NCBI GenBank assembly: GCA_020747065.1 | Contig: JAGMVK010000018.1 | Span: 1,054,001 to 1,118,000, forward strand | Direction: 5' to 3' | From: Cadophora sp. MPI-SDFR-AT-0126 | Taxonomy: Eukaryota; Ascomycota; Leotiomycetes; Helotiales; Ploettnerulaceae | DNA: 64,000 bases | Part shown: piece by piece, positions 1 through 10,790 of the stretch | How positions within the stretch are numbered: the first letter of the stretch is position 1 | How the letters are laid out: every line of letters begins with the position of its first letter | Program-made: the position numbers and the translations under genes | The notes under the pieces: model-generated | What the model was told of the DNA's origin: nothing | Database searches by the model: none | The model's input: the letters and a program-made list of their open reading frames with translations, nothing else

Positions 1-728
1 CAGGCTTCTCACACACATTGACTCTGTCAAGATCGTTCCAGCTCTCAAGGTTCTCGGGTTCGTCGTTCTCGTAGACGGTCAGCACGGCGTTGCGGTCGAT
101 GAGTGCGAGGTATGTGTGCCGCGTTTCGGGATTGTGTGTTATGGCGAAGGAGAGGTAGGGGGCTCGTGATTGGGAGCGGAGCTCGTAGACAGGCTTGTTG
201 CTGTGCGAGTTGAAGCGTCGACCTTTGGAGGGAGGCAGCGTGGGGTCTTCGACCCAGAGCTTGAAGCGACCGTCGGTCCCAATGGAGGCAATGAGGTGGG
301 GGTGGATCGTAGGCGGAAGCCATTGGATCTGTGTTGTGGATATTAGTTGCTTGTGGTTCACTTGACTCCAATCGTCCTGAACAGAACAGAAGTGAAGTAC
401 ACGGGATGAATTGAAGCGAAACAAGCTTGACAAGGGGAGGATTCATCACGACGAACACTTGAGTAATGACAAGGAGAGAGAAACACATAGCACCCACCTG
501 TAATATCTCAGCCGTATGGGCCCCCCAAGTATCACACAGATTCCACGTCCCATCCTTATGTCTATTATACACCTTTATCTTCCCATCAAGTGAGCTTGAA
601 GCAAAGCGATCTCCATACGCATTGAAGGCCGTCGCTTGCACCATATCTTTGTGGCCATGCTGAAGGAGGGAGAATCCATCGTGCGAGCTGTCTGCTGGGT
701 CTGTATCCGGAAGCGGAAGGGGTGGCAT
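1..728 (-). CDS. SEH1: SEH1 nucleoporin (Seh1/Sec13 WD40 family), partial at left edge
   Basis: WD40 beta-propeller subunit of the nuclear pore Y-complex; in yeast Seh1 also belongs to the SEA complex that controls TORC1. The start is the ATG at 728 (MPPLPLPDTD). Exon 1 is 498-728 (77 codons) and carries the first WD repeat (HGHKDMVQATAFNAYGDRFA, then SLDGKIKVYN). The intron is 329-497 (GT..AG, 169 bp). Exon 2 runs from 328 off the window and opens with IQWLPP, followed by SIGTDGRFKLW, the second blade. The join is in phase 0. Both segments match the conserved Seh1 start, and the GTDGRFKLW motif separates it from Sec13. The C-terminal half lies outside the window, so only about 186 residues are visible. 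The next gene downstream on the same strand cannot be seen. Identity is from family recognition, not a search. Confidence 0.88.
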
Positions 729-1593
729 TGTTGGGTTGTGGTTGATTCAGTAGTGGGGTGAAAGTCCAGAGGGGAATGTATTTGGAGAGACTCGAGAGGT
801 GAAGTGACATTAGGTGGGACGTGCACGAGGCGGGAGGGGTGAGGCTGAAGCAATGAGGCTGAAGGTGGGGGGTGGGTAGGATGGGATCGCTTTTGGGGGC
901 TGCAGGGTCAGGGATTGTAATCCTTCAGGGACATACATATAACTTTGAAATAATATTGCATCTTTCATCATAAATGTAGGGCTGAATGTGACGTATCTTG
1001 CTTTCAAATCTTTTGCTTATTTTGACACTTTTACCGTTTTCAATGTCTCATTTCGTTATTGTTTTTAGCGGAATCCCAATGTCCAGGAGCCTTCTGGACA
1101 TCCAGCTAGCCTCGCACCCTCAAAGATCCTCTGACGACACTGTGTGTGTTTTAGAGTCCAAAGTCATAATTATCCAGTTGTACTTGGACATCCCGATGAT
1201 CCCAAACTCCAAACTTGGCTCATTGTCTGAGGTCTCATTAAAATGTTGATCTCACTTCAGATCACTTTTGATTTTCAGACATTGGAACTATCCAATTCTC
1301 CGCAAACAGCCAGCAACGTTGACCTTCCGCAAGTAGAACATCAAACACGTACAATGCGGATCTGCAATCAGGACTGTCCAAAATCCCGGTGATCATTGTT
1401 GAAAAGTAATTTTACATTAGAGACACGCCCGTCTCCATCATATTCCAACAAAGCGCACACAATCCAGCTCCACTCTCATCCCGTTGCCAGGATCAACCCC
1501 AATCATCACTATATTACTCTCCTCCAAAACATCGAAGAGAGCTGTACTTCCGTGGGATGCCAATAAAAAGAAAAGAAAAGAGTAAAAGCGCCT
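729..1593. other. Intergenic: SEH1 promoter side and kinase 3' side
   Basis: Non-coding stretch of 865 bp upstream of SEH1 and downstream of the kinase gene, both read leftwards. It holds only short ORFs without family features and no recognisable RNA gene. Confidence 0.6.
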
Positions 1594-3954
1594 TCAAATT
1601 CCAACCGCTGTTGCTGAACTGTCAAGAACATGTCTGTCATTATGCATTTCTGTCGTCAAATCATCATCTAAATTCGCTGATGGAATTTCATGAGGGGATC
1701 CTGAGTGAGCAGTGCCGATGCCTGCGAGATCTGGGTATCCTGTCGGTGGTTTAGTGATTGCCGCTGCTGTGGTTCGCGGCTCTGTTAGCTCTGTTATGGG
1801 CTGCTTTACCATATCAGATGTGGATTTTTGGTTGGTGGTTGAAGCCCTTGTGGCGAGGACTGAGGGCTCGACAGCTGCATCTATGGGAGTTTTTTGGGTG
1901 TCCAAGTTTACATGATCGGACCCGGCGTAGGATTGTGGTAAGGGTACAGTTGAGGGATCAACATCTCCATTGGTTGCTGATGCAGGATTCAGATTCAGGA
2001 CTGATGGCTCTGCCATTTCATCCGCGGTTGGTGTCTCACCATCGTTGCCGTTGTAGTCGGATGTGAGGCTAGATTCTGGTAGTGGATTTGTCGACGGCGC
2101 CCTATCTCTTCTGAGATGTGCTGGTGGAGATCTGCCTCGCCTCGGATAATCAGGCTCTTCTGATGTGTCGGTGACGGCATAATCGTATACATCGATGGGC
2201 TTCTCCAACTCCCCGCCATGGGCGTAATTCGGATACAATGTTGAGGAATCTGTAAATTGGTGTCCATTTGCCAGGGCCATTTTCTCGTGGTAGCATGCAT
2301 CTACGACGATCGGAATTGGACGACCAATCTCCTGGTAGCTCTCCCCAATATCTGGGAACAACGTGAGAAGAGTTAACGCTTGAGATCTTCGCCTAGGATC
2401 ATCGTCCAAGCAGCGATTGCACAGATCCAAGAAGTAGTCTGGAACTTCCGGAGGAAAGCATGAAAGATTCAGCGGGCGATGATTCTCTGGCTCGTCTTGT
2501 TGAGTTGCCAAAGCATATAAAACCATACCCAATTGGTACAGATCCGACTTGACTCCAATGTACATCGAAATGCGCTGGTTGCTGTCGATAAGTGCAGCAA
2601 CTTCAGGGGGTTCCCAACCAACTGGACATCCACGCCGGTTGATATCTATGATCTTAGCGTTGTCGTCTCCGTCTATGACGATATTTGACAGGGTAAAATC
2701 GCCTTGGACAAAACCAGCCTCATGGATCTCAGATAGACCTTGAACAATCTGCTTCGCCCATCGCTCACGGCGTCTCCAGGGGATTGTTCCCTCGCCATCA
2801 TAAATCACATCGATCAAGGCTCCTTGCTCCGCAAAACTAATGAGAAGCCCCTTCACAAACTCGCCTCGGTTATCGAGAACGACTCCACCAAACTGGATCA
2901 CACTATTAGAGCCAGACAATTGATGCAGGGCATTAATCTCATATAAGAATTCATCCACTGTATCCGGACCTGGAATCTCTTTCTTGATAAACACCTGGTC
3001 ATCAACCCTCACTTTGTAGACGAATCCTGACAGATGGGAATCGAATACCAGTGCGTCCTCACGGACTCTCCTGCAATTGAGATGGTTGATAGCTTTGATT
3101 GGGGGATATTGAATGATCTCTGAAACATCCTCAACCACGTGAACGTGAAGCCTCTCGTTTTCAGTCTGGAGTTTGAGATTTGTGACTGTATCGTAGAACT
3201 GAATGTCGGCCAACGAATCGCGAATAGCCTCGTAAATTCGCGCACTCTTGTCTCTCTGAAACCGGGTCCGCTGCAATTCTTCTTCTAAGGATCCTTCGGG
3301 AGCTTCTCGGTAGTCCAAAGAAATCGTCACTCGCCTCCAATGGGTAGGAGTTTGTGCATATGTGACGAAGAACTTCTCTCTCTTAGACTTGTCTCTGAAA
3401 TGCATACTCAGATTCAAAATCCACCGCTTCTCTAGCTCTTCCAATATCATCTCATCAAATGCCTCTGTGGATATCGATTGAGCATCCACGCAGGATGGCT
3501 CTTTCGAAACCTCGACATATTCATCCTTCACTTCCAGATCATTGGCAGCTGCCATATTCGAGGACCCCAACACCATGTCGATTGTTGCTGCATTATCCAG
3601 AAGCTCGGGTGCACTAAGCCTCGGGGGCGGTGAGACTGCTGTGGAAGAGTTTCGGAAGGGGGCATTTCGACGTCGGTCTACTGAAACTGTTCGTCGTTCG
3701 TCTGCGTTGGGCTTGGAGGGCTCCAGTCTATCTCGAAGCTCTGATTGCTGCCTCTTGAAGGTTCCTGGCCGAGGCAGACCCGGCACAACCTTTCGAGACA
3801 ACCTCCGAGCAATACCAGGTCTCTGCACCTCTTCTGGCGGCGGGGTCAATGGAGTTGCGCTGGTATCTTCCTTCCCGAATAGTTTCCTCCAGGACCATGA
3901 GGTTCGCTGATCTGTAGATGGGGTTCTCGCATGGGGCTTTTCCGTTTGTGCCAT
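1594..3954 (-). CDS. Atypical fungal protein kinase-domain protein
   Basis: Single-exon gene of 786 residues. Residues 1-130 are low-complexity and basic (Ser/Pro/Arg-rich). Residues 165-285 form a conserved-looking N-terminal region of unknown family. The kinase fold spans about 295-575. Visible catalytic elements are the lysine in VFIKKE (324/325), the alpha-C glutamate in FLYEIN (339), the catalytic loop QGDFTLSN (D419, N424) in place of HRDxxxxN, and DIN (437-439) in place of DFG, then a PPE (449-451) like the APE motif. The glycine loop is poor (LSGFVYKV). The C-terminal 200 residues are disordered and acidic/Ser/Thr-rich. The main metal- and ATP-contacting residues are kept, so activity is possible, but the missing DFG glycine is unusual. 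Substrate and pathway are not evident. It belongs with the divergent kinases common in filamentous ascomycetes. The start ATG at 3954 is the first in frame. Confidence 0.8.
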   Translation of the reverse strand: MAQTEKPHARTPSTDQRTSWSWRKLFGKEDTSATPLTPPPEEVQRPGIARRLSRKVVPGLPRPGTFKRQQSELRDRLEPSKPNADERRTVSVDRRRNAPFRNSSTAVSPPPRLSAPELLDNAATIDMVLGSSNMAAANDLEVKDEYVEVSKEPSCVDAQSISTEAFDEMILEELEKRWILNLSMHFRDKSKREKFFVTYAQTPTHWRRVTISLDYREAPEGSLEEELQRTRFQRDKSARIYEAIRDSLADIQFYDTVTNLKLQTENERLHVHVVEDVSEIIQYPPIKAINHLNCRRVREDALVFDSHLSGFVYKVRVDDQVFIKKEIPGPDTVDEFLYEINALHQLSGSNSVIQFGGVVLDNRGEFVKGLLISFAEQGALIDVIYDGEGTIPWRRRERWAKQIVQGLSEIHEAGFVQGDFTLSNIVIDGDDNAKIIDINRRGCPVGWEPPEVAALIDSNQRISMYIGVKSDLYQLGMVLYALATQQDEPENHRPLNLSCFPPEVPDYFLDLCNRCLDDDPRRRSQALTLLTLFPDIGESYQEIGRPIPIVVDACYHEKMALANGHQFTDSSTLYPNYAHGGELEKPIDVYDYAVTDTSEEPDYPRRGRSPPAHLRRDRAPSTNPLPESSLTSDYNGNDGETPTADEMAEPSVLNLNPASATNGDVDPSTVPLPQSYAGSDHVNLDTQKTPIDAAVEPSVLATRASTTNQKSTSDMVKQPITELTEPRTTAAAITKPPTGYPDLAGIGTAHSGSPHEIPSANLDDDLTTEMHNDRHVLDSSATAVGI

Positions 3955-6800
3955 TGTGATGGCAGGGAGATCCTAGGTGACTTTGCGGATCGTCAGCTTC
4001 AGTACCTAACAGCAGCAATGCTTTAAACTGCGGGAAGTACTTACAACGAGCCTGCTTTTGCCACAGTCTGGGATCGCTTGCTCGCTATTGAGATAAAGTA
4101 AGATGATCACCGAATTGCGGTACGAGTAAGGCTCATGCAGCTACCCTTCTCGGTGATATACATTCGAGAGCAATGGCACTCTCATGTTCTTGTATGGCCA
4201 GACCATTGCATTGGGACGATGACTGTGGGAGGGCTCTAAAACTGAGAATAACAAGGCGGACGTGTCTAGGGTCGGGTATGGTATATGAACGCCTCGAGAC
4301 TATTTGGCGGAGAGGTTTGATTGATTGATTTATTAACTGATGAGGTTGGAGGGTGGTCGGTCAGAGACCCACGCTATTCTCTTCCTGGCGGAAGAACAAC
4401 GCAACGCAGCGCAGGCTGGGCCAAGGCATATTTTCGTTGGTCGCCTCAGTCTGTCTTTTCGTGGGGTTGGAGAGGTGACACAGGCAGAGGCAGGCAGGCA
4501 GGCAGTGCAGTCTGAAAGCAACCTGAAGGCAGGGCCAGGCAAACGGGGGGGCTTGAGTGTGCGGAGGCGCGGGTGGGAATGCAGGAAAGACGACGGAACA
4601 GCGAATGGAAGGAGGGTGGAAGGGTGCGTCAAGATGGGATGGGAGGGATGGATGGATGGATGAATGAATGGACTGCAATGGGACGAATAAGTGCTCTCTG
4701 ATGCAGCTAACCAATCTACTTTACGAAGTTACGGCCTGAGCTGGGCATATAATAGCATACAGAGTAGGGCATAGGCATGGGCATGGGCATGGGCACGTCG
4801 CAGGAGAAACACATACTCCTGAGCGCTGTAGGTACAATACACCGAGATCGAGCTACTTTGGGGTCTAACAGCGGTTCATCGGCCGGCAGCGGGAGGGTCG
4901 GGCAGCCTGGCAGTTAAAGGTTTAGGGTCTTGTATTGACTGACTGTATTGTACTCTTCCATGCCTCGACTGGCGTCATTTTGTATCTGATCCGATCTGAC
5001 CTGGTGGTCGTTTTTTGGGATCGAACAATAAAGCAATTCTCTCATTGGCAGAAGCACAAATAATGCTTCTCCTCCATTGGCAAGTAAACAAGCTCGAGTA
5101 GGCCTCACTTCCCTTTCATTGGCATCTCAGTGATGAAGGGCCACAGTAGTGCCATCTTTACTGGGCGACACACCACTTCTCAGCATCTCCGCGTGACGGA
5201 GAAAATTGGACCGTCATATTTCTTCTTGTTCAGATTTGCAATCCGTCTCACTCTCACTCTGCCACATTTGGATTTGAGTGCATTGGGCAAGAGAGGGAGT
5301 CGACGAGTGACGAGCCACTCGCCCCTATTCCGAGCCGAGCTCCTTGGGGGTGACAGATATCAGTCATCTTCACGCCACCACCTGCGAAGTAGATATTCGG
5401 CTCTGCTCGGTGCGAGAGTGGGAAAAGGCTAAGTATACTGGAAGTACATCCGAGATACGGAGTTACTGCACTGCTTTATCACTACATGGTTTTCGTTCAG
5501 TAGAGCCCAGCCAATGGCCAATTTTGCCTTGCCCGCTGTGTGAATCTCCACACTCCGAATATTCTTCGTCCTCGATCACACTCTGCTCTCTCTTACGATC
5601 CTTTACACGGATCTATCGTCAACTCTGCTCTACTCGCTATTGTCTTAGCAATTCACACGAATAGATCACATTGCCCTTCACCTTTTTTTCTCACCGACAT
5701 CATATTCCCCGCCTCGCCCACGACCCCTATTGCCAGCTCATCAATCCTCGCTTCGCTTCGTCTCCCACGTCAAATGCTCGCCTACTCGCAATAATAATAA
5801 ATTTGGTTGGTGCCCACGCCCTCAACAGATATGACCTATCCCGCTTGGTAAAATCACTTACAAGCAGCTAATGGCATAGTGATTATGGTAAAACTCAGAT
5901 TGAAGTAACTTACTCATCCACCATCGGGCATCAATCACAACCCCTTCCCCATACCATCCCTTGGGTACAGTGAGGCTGGTGACCGAAAGTCCACGCTGCG
6001 TGTAACACGTATCCATCATTCTCAGAGCTTGTGCTTCCCCCCGCCCAACGGTGTACCCCCGGCTTATATCGCTGCTGGTTCCGCAGCCGGGAAGGCAGAC
6101 TCACGAACTTGATGGGTCGCATTCTTGGGTGCGGGCGGGTTCTGCATCCTGCTTGCTGCATGTGCATGACATGCAAGGCTAGGTGAGGAATTAGGTTGGT
6201 TGGGCTTCCTTCGTCACTGGAGTGGACGACTGGATGGACAAGCTAGAGGGTATTCCCGCCTGGCCGATCCTGCTTCAGTCCGCCGCGTCAAGACCTGCAT
6301 AAGAAGGTCAAGCCCTGAGAAACTCAGTGGTTGTCGTTGTAAGTAAGGGCCCGCTAAGCGTCTGCACATGCTATGCTATTCTATGCTATGCCATGCCCAT
6401 GCGACCCTAATCCGCAGTTAGGCTCCTTCACAGATGCTAGTGCACGTTCAAGCCTCAATTCTCAGCTGCTACAGGAGGTAGGAAGTTGGACCTTGGAAGC
6501 AGGATCGGATCTGAAGCGAGCCCTTGTATGGAAGGGGCGAGGATGAGGACAAGCCATCTCTGCCCACCTTCGAGCTCCTCAGCAAGTTGTTTCGTACATT
6601 GGCTGTCTAGTCTACATGATGTGCTTCCATGACGTCTTATGATGTCTGTCGGTCTTGATGCAGGTGGAGAGGAGAGTCCCTGAGGGTCGTCATGGCGTCT
6701 CAGTATGTGTTCAACACCTGTAACACCCACCTGTTCTAATGCTCCGTTCCAGCTTTACAAGACAGTCGTGCACAAGATATTTACAGTGTGAGTTGTTCAA
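3955..6800. other. Long intergenic region with simple repeats
   Basis: A 2.8-kb gap between the kinase start and the LON stop. ORFs here overlap in many frames and are compositionally skewed, with no domain I recognise. It contains CAGG- and GGAT-type tetranucleotide runs (about 4480-4505 and 4645-4672), a GGCATG hexamer run near 4774-4795, and ATGCT-like pentamers near 6366-6398. It probably holds the kinase promoter/5' leader and the LON 3' UTR. Confidence 0.55.
4774..4795. repeat. GGCATG hexanucleotide run
   Basis: About 3.7 tandem copies of a six-base GGCATG unit, directly visible, in the long gap upstream of the kinase gene. No function is implied. Confidence 0.7.
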
Positions 6801-9800
6801 TCAATCATCATCTTCGTCGTCATCCTTGTCCTTCTTTTTCGGTAGCTGGTCTTTCCATAGTTTGTTGGCTTTCCTTTTGTCAATGTTTGGGAAGACCAAG
6901 TCGAAAACATCCGAGTACCATTTCGCTGGATGACCTTCAATTCCTTCCTTGATGTTCTGTTCAACGTCAATATCTATCCCACGACGAGAATCCAGGTTGA
7001 ACTTACTTCTGGGAGCTCGAGCCAGTCTGACATGTTGTCTGCTGGAAAGATGATCGTCTTTGAACCAGCTCGTCGAGCTGCCACAGTCTTCTCTCGTAGA
7101 CCACCAATTCTCAGAACTTTCCCGGTAACAGTGAGCTCACCGGTCATGGCAATCGTAGGGTCAAGCGGCTGGTTCAAGGCCAGAGACAGCAGTGAAGTCG
7201 CCATTGTGATACCTGCGGAAGGTCCGTCCTTTTGGACAGCACCCTCAGGGCAATGGAGATGTACCTTGGCCTTGTCGAAGAAACGGTTGTCTGGGAATTG
7301 CTTCGCCATGATCGATTTTGCAAAGGAGTAGGCGATGGACGTTGATTCCTTCATAACAGCTTTCAGGTTTCCTGTCGTTGCTAGTCCTGGACGAGAATCT
7401 CGGCTGAGTGCGCTTTCCAGAATCGATTCAACGTACAACGCAGCTCCTCCCATCTGTGTCCAGGCAAGACCCATAGCAACTCCAGGGGGAGTTACATCGT
7501 ACAAACGATCAGAGGTGAAGACTGGAGGACCAACATAGTCCTTCAGATTTTCCTTGTCGATGGTTATGTGAACAGAATCGGGAACATTCAGACTAACTCG
7601 TGGAGCTTCTGTTGTCTCCTTCTCGATGTTCTCGGATGTCTCCGTGGCATCTGTCTTATCCTTTTTCGACTCTTCCTGTGCTACTTTACCTTCTTCTGTC
7701 GAAGCCTCTGCTTCAGGAAGGACAGATTCGCCAAGGTCTTGCACAATCTTCAGTGCTGATTTGCGATAGACTTTCTCGATCTGCTTCTTCAGATTTCGAA
7801 CTCCTGACTCTCGGCAATACTTATTGATCAATTCTTCTATGGCATCTTTGCTGAGGTTGACATCGACATCCTTCAGCCCGGCTAGTTCCTTTGCTGCTGG
7901 TCCAAGATAACGTTCTGCGATTGCCATCTTCTCGTCAGCGACATATCCAGATAATTCAATCATTTCCATTCGGTCGAGAAGTGGTCTTGGAATAGTATCG
8001 GTCATGTTGGCAGTACAAACGAAGAGGACTTTGGAGAGGTCGACAGGTACGTCCAAGTAGTGATCCAGAAACGAGTTGTTTTGCTCGGGATCAAGCAACT
8101 CCAGCAAAGCTGATGCAGGATCTCCTTGATGGCCTCTCCCAATCTTGTCGATCTCATCGATCAAGATCAGAGGATTCTCGGTCTGGCATTTCTTCAAAGC
8201 TTGAATAATTCGCCCAGGTAAAGCACCGACATAGGTCCTTCGGTGACCTTTGATTTCCGCAACATCTGTGAGACCCCCAACACTAAATCTGTAGTATTGC
8301 CTGTTGAGCGCTCTTGCAATACTCTTTCCAATGCTAGTCTTTCCAACACCAGGAGGACCAACAAAGCATAAAATCTTGCCCTCAACTGTGCCCCGTAACT
8401 TTCCAACAGCGATGAATTCCAGAATCCGATCTTTCACATCCTTTAGTCCGTGATGGTCTTCATCAAGAACCTTCATAGCATTGTTGATTCCAAAGTTCTC
8501 AGCACTTCGCTGACCCCAGGGGATTTGTGTCAACCAGTCCAGGTAATTTCTCGTGACGTTGAACTCCGAAGCAGCTGGTTCCAGATGAGCGAGCTTATTC
8601 AGCTCTTCGTCGAAAACTTTCTTAACGGGCTCTGGCATTGCCAGTTTCTGGCCCCTTTCTCTGAACTTTTCCACGAGCTTGTCTTTGCCGTCGGACTCAA
8701 TGCCGAGTTCCCTTCGGATGCCCTTCATCTGCTCCATTAACCAGTACTCACGTTGCCGCTTCTGGATCGACTTCTCAACATCCTTCGTGATCTTGGACTG
8801 CAATTGAGCATTCATAAGCTCTTTCTTCAGCACAACAAGAGCCTTTTGTAATCTATCCTCTACATTCAAGGTCTCGAGGACTTCTTGCAGTTCAGCAACC
8901 TCGCCGGCCGACACCGCCGCAGCAAAATCTGCGAGCTTGGCTGGTTCCTGCATAACGTTTCCGGCAGATTGGCTCATGGAGAAGCTTGAAATCTGGTCTC
9001 GGAAGAGGGTATTCATAGCCGCCACCTCTTTGAACACATTAATGATTTCGTTCGTAAGAGCCCGAACCATGGGACTTTTAGGATCATGAGGCTCCTCCGT
9101 CAGGTTCTCTACCTTGGCTAGACTGACTGGGTATTTTCGTAGGAAAGATGTAGGGTCATAAGGGGCTGGTGCGTCAGCAGCTTTTGGCACGACCGCCCCT
9201 TCCTCAAAACTTGCCACTACATCGCCTTTCTTTTCCTGTGTCCCTTCATCCTTTGTCGTCTTCGGTGGAATAACATCCGGTACCACTGGGGCTTCTGGTG
9301 TGGTTCCGTCACCTTTCTTGACCTCTACAGATGTGGTTCCGTCAACATTACTTATGAGGGCGGACATCTTTATCCTACGGTGAGGGTAAAAAACGGCAGT
9401 CAAGGCACTTTCGTCTCCGTGGACCGGAAATGCACTCGTAATCTGCGCAAAGACTCCCACATCATGCACTTGGTCCACGTTCTCGATTATGTCCCCGTCC
9501 GCATTCTCATCCTTGAAAAGGAATGCCCCAATATATGGTTGACCCCGCTTAATCATATCCTGTATCGCGGCCACAACATTAGGATCACGAACCGTAATCG
9601 CCTTATAGAACCCTGGGAAGAGAGGTCTTTTCGATATTGGGAGAGCCATGACTTGAGGATAGACGTCTGGAACTGTAGGTTTCTGCAATGCCTTCTCAGC
9701 GGATGGTTTTCGCCCCTTCTTTCCTCCATCTCCGCTCCCAGAGTCCCCAGCTCCTCCTGATGCGGCAGTACTTCCTTTGCCATCTGCCGCGCTTCCAGAC

Positions 9801-10240
9801 GCAGCATTACCACTTTGTGATGTCGACTCGGGGCTCTTGCTCTTGGTCCCTGCAACATTATCGCTACTGACTTCTTTGGACTCCTCAATGCCATCTTTCG
9901 CGTTTTCCTCTGTGACTTCCTCTACCGGATCCTTCGCCGGCTCGCTTGCGTCTTTCCTCCGTGGAAGAGACGTGGAGAATCTTGAGCCACCCGATATCGG
10001 TTGGGCTGAAAGTAATGGTCGTAAGGAAGGAGAAGTAGTAGCAGGAATGCGACATCTTTGCGATGTAGTGTATAATCTGCTGGAAGAACTCGAACTGTGC
10101 CTAGAAGCTACTCTTGTTGTGTTGCGGAGTGCCAGCCGCCATGGTAGATTTTGGCCGTATAACATAACTTCCAGAGCTTTCCAAGGGGCGAGTCGTACTT
10201 TGAACGGAATTTCACTTCTGCAGAAGTAGTGATTGCACAA
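6801..10240 (-). CDS. PIM1: Mitochondrial Lon protease (PIM1 type)
   Basis: ATP-dependent serine protease of the mitochondrial matrix that degrades misfolded and oxidised proteins and helps maintain mtDNA. Exon 1 is 7007-10240, the intron 6957-7006 (50 bp), exon 2 6801-6956. The join rebuilds the Lon C-terminus (LPE then NIKEGIEGHP), and the protein ends in an acidic tail KKKDKDDDEDDD. The most upstream ATG is 10240, but the ATG at 10165 (MLYGQNLPWR) begins a typical Arg/Ser-rich matrix-targeting sequence and is my preferred start (about 1104 residues; 1129 from 10240). Domains in order are the LON substrate-binding domain (ALPISKRPLFPGF onward), a charged insert, coiled coil, AAA+ module with Walker A GPPGVGKTS (about 602) and Walker B LILIDEIDKIG (about 665), and the S16 protease with serine in KDGPSAG (about 980) and lysine in TGKVLRIGG (about 1014). 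Upstream on the same strand is BRO1. Confidence 0.96.
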
Positions 10241-10790
10241 TTATCGATGAAGGGGCTTCCGTCGAAAAGTTGAATGGCTGGTGAAAAAAGCCGTGAGAGC
10301 CAAGGGTTGAAAATGTCGAAAAGTCGAGGCATCAACCACTTCGCAAGCTCCCCAAGTCAAATTGTCATCATTGCTTTCAAAGCCCCGGCATTTCAAGGGC
10401 CGAGGGATTTTAGCGCGTCGCTTATGATCCGTCACTGCCCCCTTTTAATCAACAACCGAGAGAACGAACAAACAGACAGACTTTACAATCACAACATTCC
10501 ATCCTTTTGATATGGTAGATTAAGAGTGAGGAAGGTGATTGCCTTTTACTGTTTAGATAAATCTCTTCAATAAGCAAAGTACCCTATAAGCTGACTACGA
10601 TTCAAAGCGGCAATGAGTCACCCATCATACTTTTGTTGACTTCCACTTCTGTATGCCAGATTTGAATTAACCTAAGCTGTTGTCTACCTGCTGCGATCTT
10701 GATCAATGCTACAAAACGAACGACGTAACCCAAAAAAACAACCTTTGCTCCACGTGATGCATGTATGCGTTTCCGTCCTTGTTCCCCCGT
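10241..10790. other. Intergenic: LON promoter / BRO1 3' UTR
   Basis: A 550-bp gap between two tandem minus-strand genes. No coding feature is seen. The half next to LON should carry its promoter, but I could not pick out a canonical heat-shock element by eye. Confidence 0.6.

Noticed and set aside
4321..4714. Overlapping ORFs of 64-117 codons on both strands
   Set aside because: They translate tetranucleotide repeats and skewed sequence, overlap each other in several frames and show no domain.
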